Shown here one piece after another: positions 18,723 through 27,846 of a DNA stretch of 64,000 nt. Made by a program: the position numbers and the translations under genes. Within the stretch, counting starts at the first letter, position 1. Each line of letters begins with the position of its first letter. The notes beneath the pieces are model-generated. The model was given only the letters and a program-made list of their open reading frames with translations. It did no database searches and was not told the DNA's origin. This DNA is from Actinopolyspora mzabensis (lineage in GTDB: Bacteria > Actinomycetota > Actinomycetes > Mycobacteriales > Pseudonocardiaceae): assembly GCF_900101095.1 (NCBI RefSeq), contig NZ_FNFM01000002.1, positions 310,001 through 374,000 on the forward strand, given 5' to 3'.

Positions 18723-19937
18723 ATGACCGAGCCCACCGAGTCCGAGTCGCGGCGGCGTACCGCACGGCTGCTGAACGAACACCCCGTGTTCGACGGCCAC
18801 AACGATCTGCCCTGGGCACTTCGCGAAACGGTCGGATACGACACCGACCGGGCCGACATCGCAACGGACCAGTCGGCGGTGCTGCACACCGATCTGGCTC
18901 GACTGCGTTCCGGCGGTGTGGGCGCGCAGTTCTGGTCGGTCTACGTACGCACCGACCTCACCGGCGACGCAGCGGTATCGGCCACCCTGGAGCAGATCGA
19001 CTGCGTGCGCACCCTGACCGAGCGGTACTCGGACCGACTGGTTCCGGCCCGGTCGGCCGCGGATGTGGAGCGCTGCCGCGAATCGGGCGGACTCGCCTCA
19101 CTCATGGGTGCCGAGGGCGGACACTCGATCAACTGCTCGATGGGCACGTTGCGGGCGCTGTACGAGCTGGGCGTGCGCTACATGACGCTCACGCACAACG
19201 ACAACGTGCCCTGGGCGGACTCGGCGACCGACGAACCCGCCGCCGGTGGTCTCACCCGCTTCGGCGAGGCGGTGGTCCGGGAGATGAACCGGCTGGGCAT
19301 GCTGGTCGACCTCTCGCACACCTCGGCCGACACCATGCGGGACGCACTGCGGGCCAGCCGCGCCCCGGTGATCTTCTCGCATTCCAGCGCGCGAGGGGTC
19401 TGCGACCATCCGCGCAACGTGCCGGACGACGTGCTGCGGGCGCTGCCCGAGAACGGCGGCGTGGCGATGGCGACCTTCGTGCCGAAGTTCGTGCTGCCCG
19501 AGGCCGCCGAGTGGGACCGGGCGGTCGACGCGCACCTGACCGGGCTGGGGCTGCACCCGCTGGACGGCACCGAACAGGGACACCGGGCACGCGCCGAGTT
19601 CGAGCGGGAGAATCCGCGCCCCGTGGCGACCGTGTCCAATGTGGCCGACCACCTGGATCACATGCGCGAGCTGGCCGGAATCGACCACATCGGACTGGGC
19701 GGTGACTTCGACGGCACCCCGTTCACCACGGCAGGGCTCGACGACGTCGCCGGGTATCCCAACCTGCTCGCCGAGCTGCTGGAGCGGAACTGGTCCGAGG
19801 CGGAGCTGGCCAAGCTCACCTGGCACAACCCGCTGCGCGCGCTGCGCGACGCGGAGAACGTGGCCGAGCGGCTGCGGCGCGCCGAGAGCCCGTCGATCGC
19901 CACCGTGGAGCAGCTCGACGGGGCCGCGGCGGACTGA
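18723..19937 (+). CDS. Membrane dipeptidase (peptidase M19)
   Basis: This 404-residue M19 renal-dipeptidase-family zinc peptidase hydrolyses dipeptides. The family metal-binding sequences are visible: [14 protein letters not shown] near residue 20, the bridging Glu in [37 protein letters not shown] and [10 protein letters not shown]. No signal peptide is present, so it is probably cytoplasmic despite the family name. The ATG follows a weak purine-rich region. Confidence 0.93.
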   Translation: MTEPTESESRRRTARLLNEHPVFDGHNDLPWALRETVGYDTDRADIATDQSAVLHTDLARLRSGGVGAQFWSVYVRTDLTGDAAVSATLEQIDCVRTLTERYSDRLVPARSAADVERCRESGGLASLMGAEGGHSINCSMGTLRALYELGVRYMTLTHNDNVPWADSATDEPAAGGLTRFGEAVVREMNRLGMLVDLSHTSADTMRDALRASRAPVIFSHSSARGVCDHPRNVPDDVLRALPENGGVAMATFVPKFVLPEAAEWDRAVDAHLTGLGLHPLDGTEQGHRARAEFERENPRPVATVSNVADHLDHMRELAGIDHIGLGGDFDGTPFTTAGLDDVAGYPNLLAELLERNWSEAELAKLTWHNPLRALRDAENVAERLRRAESPSIATVEQLDGAAAD

Positions 19938-20028
19938 TCGCGGCACGCCCCGGACTCGCGCGGTTTCCGGAAATCCGGTTGCGCGTGCGGGTAGGAAGGT
20001 AGCGGGCAGTCGTTCGAGAGGGGCCGCA

Positions 20029-20580
20029 GTGTTCGCACATCCGTTGGGGGCCGACGCCGAGTTGCGGCCGTTGGAGCCCTGGCAGGCGGCGGAGTTCGCC
20101 GAGTTCACCGAAGCCAACCGAAAACACTTGGAGCCCTGGATGCCCTGGGCGGGCATCGTCTTCGACGAGGAGTCGGCACGGCGGTTCCTGCAGAAATACG
20201 CGGACAAGCAGGCCGGCGACTCCGGCCGGATCATGGGGATCTGGCACGGGGAGGAGCTCATCGGCGGTGCGCTGTGGCGGGTGTTCGACACCAGCAGCGG
20301 TTGCTGCGAACTGGGTGTCTGGCTCTCCGAGGCGGCGCAGGGTGGCGGGCTGATCACCCGGACCTGCGAGCACCTGATCGACTGGGCTGTACGGATTCGC
20401 GGCATGGCACGGGTGGAGTACCGCGTCTCGGCCGAGAACCATCGCAGCATCGCGGTGGCGAAACGGTTGGGGATGACCCACGAGGGGACGCTGCGCAGTC
20501 TTTTCCCGCTCAACGGCAAGCGCCACGACATGCAGATCTGGGCGGTGCTCGCCGAGGAGTGGCACGGGCGGGAATCCTGA
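20029..20580 (+). CDS. GNAT acetyltransferase, RimJ/RimL type
   Basis: This 183-residue GNAT of the ribosomal-protein-serine acetyltransferase type has ELRPLEPWQAAEFAEF, the LEPWMPWAG segment and the AcCoA-binding AAQGGGLITRTCEHLIDWA. It ends with NHRSIAVAKRLGMTHEGTLR, the usual RimL-like C-terminal motif. The true substrate could be a protein N-terminus or a small amine. GTG 20029 follows GAGAGGGG. It lies 92 bp after the dipeptidase gene, so co-transcription is possible. Confidence 0.85.
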   Translation: MFAHPLGADAELRPLEPWQAAEFAEFTEANRKHLEPWMPWAGIVFDEESARRFLQKYADKQAGDSGRIMGIWHGEELIGGALWRVFDTSSGCCELGVWLSEAAQGGGLITRTCEHLIDWAVRIRGMARVEYRVSAENHRSIAVAKRLGMTHEGTLRSLFPLNGKRHDMQIWAVLAEEWHGRES

Positions 20581-21426
20581 CCGGTTTCTGCTCACGAAGC
20601 GGCCAGTAGCGGAAAGCGGACCGAGCATCCCGGCACCCACTGCCGTCGATCTCGCGCGAAATCGCCGCTCCGACGGGGCGGGACGGCGAAGATGGGCACC
20701 ACTCTCTCGCGCAATCTCGGGGCCGCGAGGTGACCGGCCACAAGCGACGGAAAGTCACCGAGCGTGTGGAACCGGTAGCGCTACGAGAAGGCCCCCGGAT
20801 CACCGGGGGCCGACCGTGCTATATTTCGATCTGCCAAGAAACGAAAAAAGCAGATGCCAGCGTAGCACGTATACGCTCCCGCTTCAGCCGTTCCCGGCAG
20901 GCCGAAGGACGGGATAAGTCCGGGGCGCGGTTCGCGACCGCGACTACCCCGGTCAGAGCGGGCCGGGAGACGAGTGCCACGACACCCGGCGACGGTCGCC
21001 CGGTTCGGCAATCTTGGGAGCGCGTGGCACGAGAGCAGCGGCTCCTACCGCTGTAACCCCGGCGAGTGCGGAGTAGTGCCCGCACGTGGATTCCCACCCC
21101 ACGGACCTGTGACCGGTGTCTTCGACACGGTCGCGGTCAGGGGGACATACCCCCGTAGCTCCTCCCGCCGCGCGCTTCGGTGGCAGACGAGCGGGGCACC
21201 GGTTGGCGGTTTTTCGGGGAATCGCTGGGCACGTCGGCGGCCCTGCCGGGCTTACGCAGCGCGAGTCGTGCGGGTGAGTTCCGACCGCGCGCACGCGCGC
21301 GAAGCCGTCGTCGATCTCCCGCGAAATCGCCGCTCGGTGGGGCGGTCCGAGGAGCCGACGACACGCGAGGGACGGGGCATTCGCCGAAGCGGCCCCGCCC
21401 CTCCTTGCCGTGGAGACGCCCTGACC
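20581..21426. other. Long intergenic region with two palindromes and a terminator
   Basis: No credible coding sequence is seen in about 850 bp. The region holds GATCTCGCGCGAAATC-type palindromes at 20643-20666 and 21310-21333 and a strong hairpin at 20790-20811. The two palindromes occur without the structured partner element. Confidence 0.6.
20790..20811. terminator. Hairpin terminator
   Basis: A perfect 9-bp stem, GGCCCCCGG/CCGGGGGCC, has an ATCA loop. It lies 210 bp after the GNAT stop and may end that transcript. Confidence 0.7.
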
Positions 21427-22944
21427 TCAGGACTTGGCCGGCTCGGCGTCCTCGACCGGTTCGGCCATGTCCCCGGACCAGTCACGTTCCGGACGTTTGC
21501 CGAGACCGTTGCACACCACGATGGCCAGCAGGGCCACGATCCAGCCCGGGATCATCTCGTAGACCCCGGTGCCGCTGAGCGCGTCCACGTTCTTCCAGAC
21601 CAGCACGGTCACCGCGCCACCGACGACACCACCGAGGGCACCGGTCCAGGTCATGCGGGACCAGAACAGCGAGAGCAGGATCACCGGGCCGAACGCGGAA
21701 CCGAAACCGGCCCACGCGTAGGAGACGATGTCCAGCACAGCTCCGCCGCCCAGCGCGATCACGTAGGCCACGATCGCCACCAGGATCACGGTGGCGCGCC
21801 CGACCCACACCAACAGCCGCTCCGAGGCCGCCTTGTGCACGAAAGCGCGGTAGAAGTCCTCGGTCAGCGCGGTGGAGGCGACGAGCAGCTGACTGTCGGC
21901 GGTGGACATGACCGCCGCCAGCACCGCGGCGAGCAGGATGCCCGCGATCCACGGGTTGAGCAGCTGCTGTGCCAGCGCGATGAACACCTGCTCCGGATCG
22001 TCCAACGGCTGGTCGAGCACGCCGATACCGACCAGGCCGACCAGCGAGGCGCCGAGGAGGGTCACCAGCACCCAGGTGGTGCTGATCCGCCGGGCGACGG
22101 GAATGTGCCGCGCACTGCGGATTCCCATGAACCGCGCCAGGATGTGCGGCTGCCCGAAGTAGCCCGGCCCCCAGGCCAGCAGCGACACGATCGCGACGAA
22201 GCTCAGGCCGCTTCCGCTCGACCAGCTCCCGTCGGTGAAGCTCGCCTCCTGGCCCATGTCCAGCAACGCGGGGGACTGCTCGGTGAGGGCCCCGCCGAGG
22301 CCGCCGAAACCGCCCAGCAGTGCGATACCGATCAGCGGGAGCACCACCAGGGCCAGGAACATCATCGTTCCCTGCACCACGTCGGTGAAGCTCACCGCGA
22401 GGAACCCGCCCAGGAAGGCGTACATCACGATGACCGCCACCGAGATGGAGATCGCCGTTGTGGAGTCCACGCCGAAGACGTCCTCGAACAACACTCCCCC
22501 GGCGACGAGGCCGCTGGCGACGTAGACGGTGAAGAACACCACGATCACCAGCGCGGAGACCAGCCGGAGCGAACGACTGCGGTCCTCGAATCGCGATTCG
22601 AGGTAGGCCGACAGGCTGACGGCGTTGTTGGCCCGCTCGGTGTAGGTACGCAGCCGGGGCGCCACGAACAGCCAGTTGAGGTACGTACCGAGGGCCAGGC
22701 CTATCGCGATCCAGGTGGCCCCCACGCCCTGGGCGTAGACCGCTCCCGGGAGGCCGAGCAGCAACCAGCCGGACATGTCACTGGCCTGCGCCGACAGTGC
22801 CGCGGTCGGCGCGTTGAGGTTTCGACCGCCGAGCGCGAAGTCGGCGAGAGTGTTGGTGCGGGTGTACACCCACACTCCGATCACGAGCATGACGACCAGA
22901 TACGCGGCGAAGGTCGTCAGCACCACTGGACTGATCTCAAACAC
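21427..22944 (-). CDS. putP: PutP-type sodium/proline symporter
   Basis: This 505-residue SSS-family transporter has PutP features: TLADFALGGRNLNAPTAALS, AQASDMSGWLLLGLPGAVY and WGPGYFGQPHILARFMGIR. It imports proline with sodium, which suits osmoprotection or proline use as carbon and nitrogen. I start at GTG 22944 with GAAGGAG 5 nt upstream, giving MFEISPVVLTTFAAYL; longer frames read into the leader. No proline catabolic genes are adjacent. The AT-rich 330-bp upstream region should hold its promoter and a short decayed antitoxin copy. Confidence 0.92.
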   Translation of the reverse strand: MFEISPVVLTTFAAYLVVMLVIGVWVYTRTNTLADFALGGRNLNAPTAALSAQASDMSGWLLLGLPGAVYAQGVGATWIAIGLALGTYLNWLFVAPRLRTYTERANNAVSLSAYLESRFEDRSRSLRLVSALVIVVFFTVYVASGLVAGGVLFEDVFGVDSTTAISISVAVIVMYAFLGGFLAVSFTDVVQGTMMFLALVVLPLIGIALLGGFGGLGGALTEQSPALLDMGQEASFTDGSWSSGSGLSFVAIVSLLAWGPGYFGQPHILARFMGIRSARHIPVARRISTTWVLVTLLGASLVGLVGIGVLDQPLDDPEQVFIALAQQLLNPWIAGILLAAVLAAVMSTADSQLLVASTALTEDFYRAFVHKAASERLLVWVGRATVILVAIVAYVIALGGGAVLDIVSYAWAGFGSAFGPVILLSLFWSRMTWTGALGGVVGGAVTVLVWKNVDALSGTGVYEMIPGWIVALLAIVVCNGLGKRPERDWSGDMAEPVEDAEPAKS

Positions 22945-23277
22945 TGATACTCCTTCAGCCGGGACGACACATGCGCTCCGCCGAAGCGGATCACAGTCAG
23001 TGGTCACGAATCGAGGCCGGCATGTGTTCGCGGTAAGTGTTCGAAGGATAGTAAGTGGTATTCGCAACGGCGTATTCGTGCGATATCACATGATTTAGGC
23101 GTTTTTGTTGTCCGATCGAACAACGAGCGCTCACCCCGAAGAGTGAATGCAACCTCGTCTCACCCAATGGAAGATTCAGAAACGAAACGTGAAGTTCCGA
23201 AAACCGACGGCACCGGCTCGGGGCACCGGAAGGATTCGCCATCCTGCGCGACCCCCGGAGAACGAGGAGGCCGGAAC

Positions 23278-23442
23278 ATGACGAGGAGCGAGGACAGCCG
23301 GAGAACCCACCGGGCCGGACATGCGGAGATCCGGGCCGAAGTAGCAGCGGAAGAGCCCGAGAACGCCGAAGCGGAAGCGATCGAGAGCGCCACCACAGCT
23401 GAGCATCGGGCAACGCCCGGCACCCGAATTTCGGGGGGATAA
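23278..23442 (+). pseudogene. Decayed copy of the BrnA-like antitoxin gene
   Basis: The first ~40 codons parallel the intact antitoxin at 25570-25896, including the ribosome site AGGAGGCCGGAACATG and AEIRAEVAAEEPENAEAEA. About 200 bp encoding the ribbon-helix-helix domain are missing, and the frame then enters the homologous downstream spacer. No toxin gene remains upstream. Homology with the intact locus spans roughly 23267-23533 versus 25550-26028. Confidence 0.75.
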
Positions 23443-23495
23443 AGTGTGGCAGTGATCTTGATCGGTCAGTGGCGGAACTCGCTGACCTGGCCTTT

Positions 23496-23533
23496 TGGTG
23501 GGCCGCCAGGGACTCGAACCCTGAACCCGTGGA
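23496..23533 (-). other. Putative attachment-site direct repeat (tRNA-Lys 3' end)
   Basis: These 38 bp are identical to the 3' end of the tRNA-Lys gene at 25991-26028, including the CCA end and the T-arm, and diverge at the anticodon stem. A tRNA 3'-end duplicate of this size is the classic footprint of site-specific integration. No integrase gene was found between the two copies. Confidence 0.8.
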
Positions 23534-23726
23534 GTAGCGGGTCGGTTCCCGCCGTCGTTTGCCGGTGGGTGCCGATACCCGCTGTCACCTGGCTCGATGC
23601 CGCCTCCGAACCGATCGCTGTGACTGGTCGGTGCTCGTCGTCTGTCGTCGTTTTGTGTGGGAAAAGTGTGGCTGCGCCCCAGAAGGGCCCCAAAACACAC
23701 CTCGGGCCGGACATTGTTCCGCCGGG

Positions 23727-24413
23727 TCACTCAGCGGACTGTCCGGGGCGGGCCCAGCCGCGGGCTTCTCCTTCGGCGATGAGGCGCTGCCCGGCTTCCC
23801 ACAGATACGTCGAGGCGTCGCCGATCACGGCTTTCCGCCTGCGGACGTCGTCGGCGGTGGTACCGGGCGTACGCCAGGTACCACCGCGAGCCATCCAGTT
23901 GAGCAGGAGCGGCTGGAAACGGTCCATGGCCTTGGCGAAACGGGCCTCGGGCGTGTCGCGTTCTTCGAACTCGTCCCACAGCGTGCGAAGCCGCGAAGCC
24001 TGGTCCTCGGGCAACAAGCCGAACAACTCGGTGGCCGCGTGAGCTTCGCGCTCGTACTGGTCGTCTCTGTCGTTGGCCGCGTACAGCGGTGTGTCACCGG
24101 CGTAGATCTCGACGAGATCGTGGACAAGCACCAGTCGCACGGTGCGCCCGGTGTCGATGGGCTCGTCGGAGTACTCGGCCAGCAGGACCACCATCATGGC
24201 CAGATGCCAGGAGTGCTCGGCGTCGTTCTCGCGTTGTTCAGCGGCCACGAGCGGGGACTGGCGAAGGACCGCTTTGAGGTGATCAACCTCGATCAAGAAG
24301 GTCAGCTGGTCACGCAGGCGTTCGTCCAGCTCGGCGGGGAACGGGGTCTTCGCTGCGAGCGGTTCGCTCCGGCGATCATCAGTCACGTAAGTACACGATG
24401 ACACAGCGTCCAC
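23727..24413 (-). CDS. HD-domain hydrolase (YfbR/5'-deoxynucleotidase-like)
   Basis: This 228-residue HD-superfamily phosphohydrolase has the metal-binding His/Asp pattern in RENDAEHSWHLAMMVVLLAEY and VLVHDLVEIYAGDTPLY, and a later DRFQPLLLNWMARGGTW region. Relatives dephosphorylate nucleoside monophosphates. It sits alone on the minus strand inside the tRNA-Lys-flanked segment. The start may be GTG 24413 or the internal GTG at about 24386; neither has a strong ribosome site. Confidence 0.82.
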   Translation of the reverse strand: MDAVSSCTYVTDDRRSEPLAAKTPFPAELDERLRDQLTFLIEVDHLKAVLRQSPLVAAEQRENDAEHSWHLAMMVVLLAEYSDEPIDTGRTVRLVLVHDLVEIYAGDTPLYAANDRDDQYEREAHAATELFGLLPEDQASRLRTLWDEFEERDTPEARFAKAMDRFQPLLLNWMARGGTWRTPGTTADDVRRRKAVIGDASTYLWEAGQRLIAEGEARGWARPGQSAE

Positions 24414-24573
24414 AGCAATGACAGGGCTTCGTCGTGTCTGCTCGTAACCGGTACGACTCCGGTTGCGCGGCTGCGAGCCTTACCTGCGGGCTTTGCCCGG
24501 AGTGAGCTTGCTCGAGTGTGCGAGCTCTCGGGGATTGGGCGAATGCGAGCGATCCGCATGCTCAGATGATCTC

Positions 24574-25005
24574 GTGGAAAACTCGATCACAGTACGCGAC
24601 GCGACACCCGCCGACATTCTGTCGACGATCGGTATCGATCCGCTGGCCGAACATGGTGATGCTACTCGGTCCGACTCGATCCACCGGTATGTGGAAACCG
24701 GGAAAACCCGCGTCGCAGAGATGAACGCAGCGGTGGTGGGCTACTGCGTCGTCGACCGCTCGTTCTTTGGTCACGAGTTCGTCGTACTGCTCACCGTCGA
24801 CGAACGCGTCCGGCGGCACGGCGTCGGCGCGGCACTGCTGCGCGACGCCGAACATCGTTGGGCGACGACGAAACTGTTCACCTCAACCAACTTGTCGAAC
24901 CACGCCATGCAATCCCTGTTGTTTTCGCTGGGATGGCAATCCGCGGGCATCGTTTACGGCCTGGACGAAGGGGATCCGGAGCTGTTCTTCATCGCCCCAC
25001 GCTGA
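24574..25005 (+). CDS. GNAT-family acetyltransferase
   Basis: This ~143-residue GNAT has the acetyl-CoA-binding core VVLLTVDERVRRHGVGAALL followed by NLSNHAMQSLLFSLGWQ. The substrate is unknown. I start at GTG 24574 because the translation upstream of it looks non-coding (Cys- and Arg-rich), although the frame extends to 24463. It lies within the tRNA-Lys island, between the HD gene and the toxin-antitoxin pair. Confidence 0.75.
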   Translation: MENSITVRDATPADILSTIGIDPLAEHGDATRSDSIHRYVETGKTRVAEMNAAVVGYCVVDRSFFGHEFVVLLTVDERVRRHGVGAALLRDAEHRWATTKLFTSTNLSNHAMQSLLFSLGWQSAGIVYGLDEGDPELFFIAPR

Positions 25006-25230
25006 ACGACCGACCGGCTGGCCGCTCATACACGAACATCCAGCCTCTCGGTCACCTCCCGGAGCCTGCCACCCGTAGCTCCGGAGATCGCGACTCGACT
25101 GCGGACCCCGATCGCAGCGGCACGAGGGGAGGCCCCGAGTCAGCCTTCGACACCGCAGCCCCTGACGTTTCGATGAGCGGAGGCGATGACGAACAGAGCA
25201 AGATCAGAAAACGGTCGACCTCTCAATGGC

Positions 25231-25258
25231 TGGACCAAGTAGCACATTGCGCTACACT
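25231..25258 (+). promoter_or_regulatory. Leaderless promoter with embedded operator for the toxin-antitoxin pair
   Basis: A TACACT -10 at 25253-25258 lies 6 nt before the GTG start at 25265, with TGGACC (25231-25236) 16 bp upstream as a -35. An inverted repeat GTAGC-N7-GCTAC at 25239-25255 overlaps the -10, a typical place for toxin-antitoxin autorepression. Confidence 0.6.
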
Positions 25259-25264
25259 TAGAGC

Positions 25265-25573
25265 GTGACAATCGAGCTCTGGTGGGACGAAGAGGACGTC
25301 GAACACATACGTACTCGTTCGGTCCGCTATCCCGGAGCGACCGACATCGAACCGAGTTGGACGACAGAAGCGGTCACGGACGCTCACCGAGTAGTACGTG
25401 ATCCGGACCCGAAAAGCCGAGCGAGCTACATCCGGATCATCGGTTACTCCACGAGCGCCGAGTTCGTGATCACCGTCATCGTCGACCCCGAGGACTTCTC
25501 CGGGGTTACGGCCTGGAAAACGCGTGGTGCCGACCTACGCGACTATCTGAAGAACAAGGAGGCCGGAACATGA
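25265..25573 (+). CDS. BrnT-like RelE-fold toxin
   Basis: This 102-residue protein has the BrnT plan: N-terminal WWDEEDVEHI near residue 6, a central strand YIRIIGYSTSAEFVITVIV, and a C-terminal TAWKTRGADLRDYL helix. BrnT toxins are RelE-fold ribonucleases encoded upstream of their ribbon-helix-helix antitoxins, and the order here agrees. The stop overlaps the downstream ATG by 4 bp (ATGA). The start lies 6 nt after a -10 element, so the mRNA is probably leaderless. The assignment is by pattern and context; sequence similarity to characterised BrnT is modest. Confidence 0.68.
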   Translation: MTIELWWDEEDVEHIRTRSVRYPGATDIEPSWTTEAVTDAHRVVRDPDPKSRASYIRIIGYSTSAEFVITVIVDPEDFSGVTAWKTRGADLRDYLKNKEAGT

Positions 25574-25896
25574 CGAGGAGAGAGGACAACCGGGCACTCC
25601 GCCGTGCCAGACATGCGGAGATCCGAGCCGAAGTAGCAGCTGAAGAGGCCGAGAACGCCGAAGCGGAAGCGGTCGAAAACGCTACGACGCTGGATGTCCC
25701 GCTGCACTTGCGCATCGATCAACAACTGGACGCACAGCTGCGCGAGTGGGCCGCTACCGAGCACATCCCCACCTCGGCGCTGGTGCGCCGCCTGTTGCGA
25801 CAAGCCATGCAGGAACATCACGGTGCCTCTCCCACCATTGCTCAGGTGGAAGAGATCGCCCGCCGTGTGGCACGCGAAGAACTCCAGCACAACTGA
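25570..25896 (+). CDS. BrnA-like ribbon-helix-helix antitoxin
   Basis: This 108-residue protein begins with an acidic Ala/Glu-rich helix (AEIRAEVAAEEAENAEAEA). A ribbon-helix-helix segment follows (DVPLHLRIDQQLDAQLREWA, then TSALVRRLLRQAM), matching CopG/BrnA-type DNA-binding antitoxins. A C-terminal helical tail follows. It is translationally coupled to the toxin and has AGGAGG upstream. A decayed duplicate of its first ~40 codons lies at 23278-23442 beside the duplicated tRNA 3' end. Confidence 0.75.
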   Translation: MTRREDNRALRRARHAEIRAEVAAEEAENAEAEAVENATTLDVPLHLRIDQQLDAQLREWAATEHIPTSALVRRLLRQAMQEHHGASPTIAQVEEIARRVAREELQHN

Positions 25897-25990
25897 ACAT
25901 CGGACAGCACACCGGAACACGGATTTTGTGCGCCTAAAGTGCACTCGTGATCTTGACTGGTCAGTGGAGAAACTCGCTGACCTGCGCTTC

Positions 25991-26066
25991 TGGTGGGCCG
26001 CCAGGGACTCGAACCCTGAACCCGTGGATTAAAAGTCCACTGCTCTGCCCATTGAGCTAACGGCCC
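25991..26066 (-). tRNA. tRNA-Lys (anticodon UUU)
   Basis: The 76-nt gene folds as a cloverleaf: acceptor GGGCCGT pairs with GCGGCCC, the anticodon loop is CTTTTAA, and the T-arm is GGGTTCGAGTCCC. The CCA end is encoded. Its 3' 38 nt recur at 23496-23533, marking it as an integration target. Confidence 0.95.
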
Positions 26067-26106
26067 GCGAGATACACCTTACAGGCAGCCGTTGATCTGG
26101 TGCATC

Positions 26107-26133
26107 GCCGGGCGGGCCGATCGCCCGCCCGGC
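26107..26133 (-). terminator. Hairpin terminator of the EamA gene
   Basis: A perfect 11-bp stem GCCGGGCGGGC/GCCCGCCCGGC with a 5-nt loop lies 8 bp after the EamA stop, in the 75-bp gap before the tRNA-Lys gene. Confidence 0.85.
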
Positions 26134-26141
26134 GTGTCGGT

Positions 26142-27098
26142 TCAGCCGCGCACGAGTGCGACTTCCGGTTGGACGACCTTCCGACTACCGGCACGTTCGT
26201 TCCAGCCCAGCGCGGTGATCATCACGACCAGCAGCACGAAACCGACCCACTGGGTGACGGTGAGGGTCTCGCCCAGCACACCGACACCGACGATGGCGGC
26301 GGTCGCCGGAAACGACAGCTCCGCCAACGTCGCCCGGGCAGCCGGCGTGGCGCGCAGCCCCAGGTAGTACAGGCTCAACGCCAGCAGGCCGGGAATCAGC
26401 GCGAGCAGCAGCAGTCCTCCGAGGTTCGCCCAGCCCACCGCCAGCGCCTCACCGATGCTCGACAGCCCCTCGGTGATCGAACCGTCCCGCAGCAACAGCA
26501 CCAGCGCCACGGTGGGCAGCCCCACCGAGTACCGCAGCGTGGTCACCTCCATCGGAGCCAGTTCCCTGCTCAACATCCTCCCCAGCACCGTCCCGGCGGC
26601 CCACAGCGCCGCAGCCCCGAGCGCCAGCAGCGCGGGCATCAGCCGCGAGACGCTCACCTGGGTCGGATCCGGAAACGCCAGCAGCCAGGCACCTGCCAGC
26701 GCGGGAACGGCGAAGGCGAGGTAGCCACGGCGGAAGCCCTCGCGCAACAGCAGGAACGAGGCCACCGCGGCGAACACCGGTTGCAGTTTCTGCAGCACCA
26801 CGGGAGTCACCGGATCGCCGTAGCCGAAGGCGGCGGTGAACATGAGCGTGGCCAGCGCGGAGGTACCGGCCCCCACCACCAGCGCCGCCGCCCGCTGCTT
26901 GCCGCCGCACCGGGCGAACGCCCGCCACGCCCTGGGCAGCAGCGGCGCCAGCAGCACCGTGACGATCAGATGTTCGCACAGCACCACGGTGGTGCTCGGT
27001 AAGCTGGTCGCCAGCGGCATCCGCCACAGCGCGTCCGTCCCCCACATCGCGGTGGCGATCGCGACCAACCAGGTCCGGTCGCGCCCCGAATCAGTCAT
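26142..27098 (-). CDS. EamA/DMT-family transporter
   Basis: This 318-residue membrane protein has about ten hydrophobic helices arranged as two EamA repeats, for example ATAMWGTDALWRMPLA near the start and LAELSFPATAAIVGVGVLGE in the second half. DMT-superfamily EamA proteins export metabolites such as amino acids or drugs; the substrate is unknown. ATG 27098 gives the standard length. The gene is divergent from the SodC-like gene and ends at a strong hairpin. Confidence 0.87.
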   Translation of the reverse strand: MTDSGRDRTWLVAIATAMWGTDALWRMPLATSLPSTTVVLCEHLIVTVLLAPLLPRAWRAFARCGGKQRAAALVVGAGTSALATLMFTAAFGYGDPVTPVVLQKLQPVFAAVASFLLLREGFRRGYLAFAVPALAGAWLLAFPDPTQVSVSRLMPALLALGAAALWAAGTVLGRMLSRELAPMEVTTLRYSVGLPTVALVLLLRDGSITEGLSSIGEALAVGWANLGGLLLLALIPGLLALSLYYLGLRATPAARATLAELSFPATAAIVGVGVLGETLTVTQWVGFVLLVVMITALGWNERAGSRKVVQPEVALVRG

Positions 27099-27239
27099 CG
27101 GATCAACGTAGCGCGCCTACACACCGGTACGCTCCCGCGACGAGGACGATCCTCGTCACACTCACCGCCGGACACGCCGTTTCACCCTTTCCGGCGATCA
27201 TCCACCGGTGAGGACCGCGCGGCACGTAGAACCGGACAC

Positions 27240-27815
27240 ATGCGATCCGTATCGAGTGTCGTGCTGGCCGTGACGGCCCTGATCATCGCGGTTCCCGCCA
27301 CCGCGCAGGCGGAGCCCTCGGACTCCGAGGGGAACAGCCGGACGGTGGCGCAGGGAGTTTTCACCCGCTACCAGGAATCCGCTGCCGCGATCACCTACGC
27401 GCCCGAGCTGGTGCCGCCGGGCGCCCGGATGGCGGTGTTCGCCGAGAGCTCTCCCGGGGAAGGCACGTCCGTGGCCGCTGTCCTGGAAGGGTTGCGCCCG
27501 AACCGCACCTACGGCGCCCACGTGCACACCCGCCCGTGCGGCGCGGAGGGTTCCGACGCGGGGCCCCACTTCCAGCGGGTACCCGCGCCGGAGGGCGTGT
27601 CCGGTGATCCGGCCTACGCCAACCCGAGCAACGAGATCTGGCTGGATTTCCGCACCGACGCGGCCGGCAACGCGGTGAGCGGCGCTTTCGGGGAATGGAA
27701 CCCGCACCGGGGTGACGCCTCGTCGGTGGTGATCCACGAGCACCGCACCCGCACGGCGCCCGGTGCGGCAGGTGAGGCCGGGGCCCGGCTGGCCTGTCTG
27801 AACGTGGCGTTCTGA
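27240..27815 (+). CDS. Secreted Cu/Zn superoxide dismutase-like protein
   Basis: This 191-residue protein has a cleavable signal peptide (VVLAVTALIIAVPATAQAEP). The SodC-type beta-barrel core shows GAHVHTRPCG near residue 100, AGPHFQ, and a C-terminal SVVIHEHRT. The copper/zinc histidines HVH and H in GPHF and VIHEH are partly retained, and a Cys pair (RPCG, ARLACL) can form the usual disulfide. It would detoxify extracellular superoxide. Some metal ligands cannot be confirmed by eye, so activity is not certain. Confidence 0.78.
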   Translation: MRSVSSVVLAVTALIIAVPATAQAEPSDSEGNSRTVAQGVFTRYQESAAAITYAPELVPPGARMAVFAESSPGEGTSVAAVLEGLRPNRTYGAHVHTRPCGAEGSDAGPHFQRVPAPEGVSGDPAYANPSNEIWLDFRTDAAGNAVSGAFGEWNPHRGDASSVVIHEHRTRTAPGAAGEAGARLACLNVAF

Positions 27816-27846
27816 ACGGACTGCGTCCGCCCGGTGCTGATCGGCG

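Noticed and set aside
20974-22947. Long 657-codon open frame antisense to putP
   Set aside because: The opposite strand encodes a full PutP with family motifs. The antisense translation is His/Gln/Arg-rich and has no recognisable domain.
23466-23714. Minus-strand frame through the tRNA-like repeat, considered as an integrase C-terminus
   Set aside because: The translation has no tyrosine-recombinase active-site pattern and ends by reading through the tRNA remnant, so the island is left without an identified integrase.
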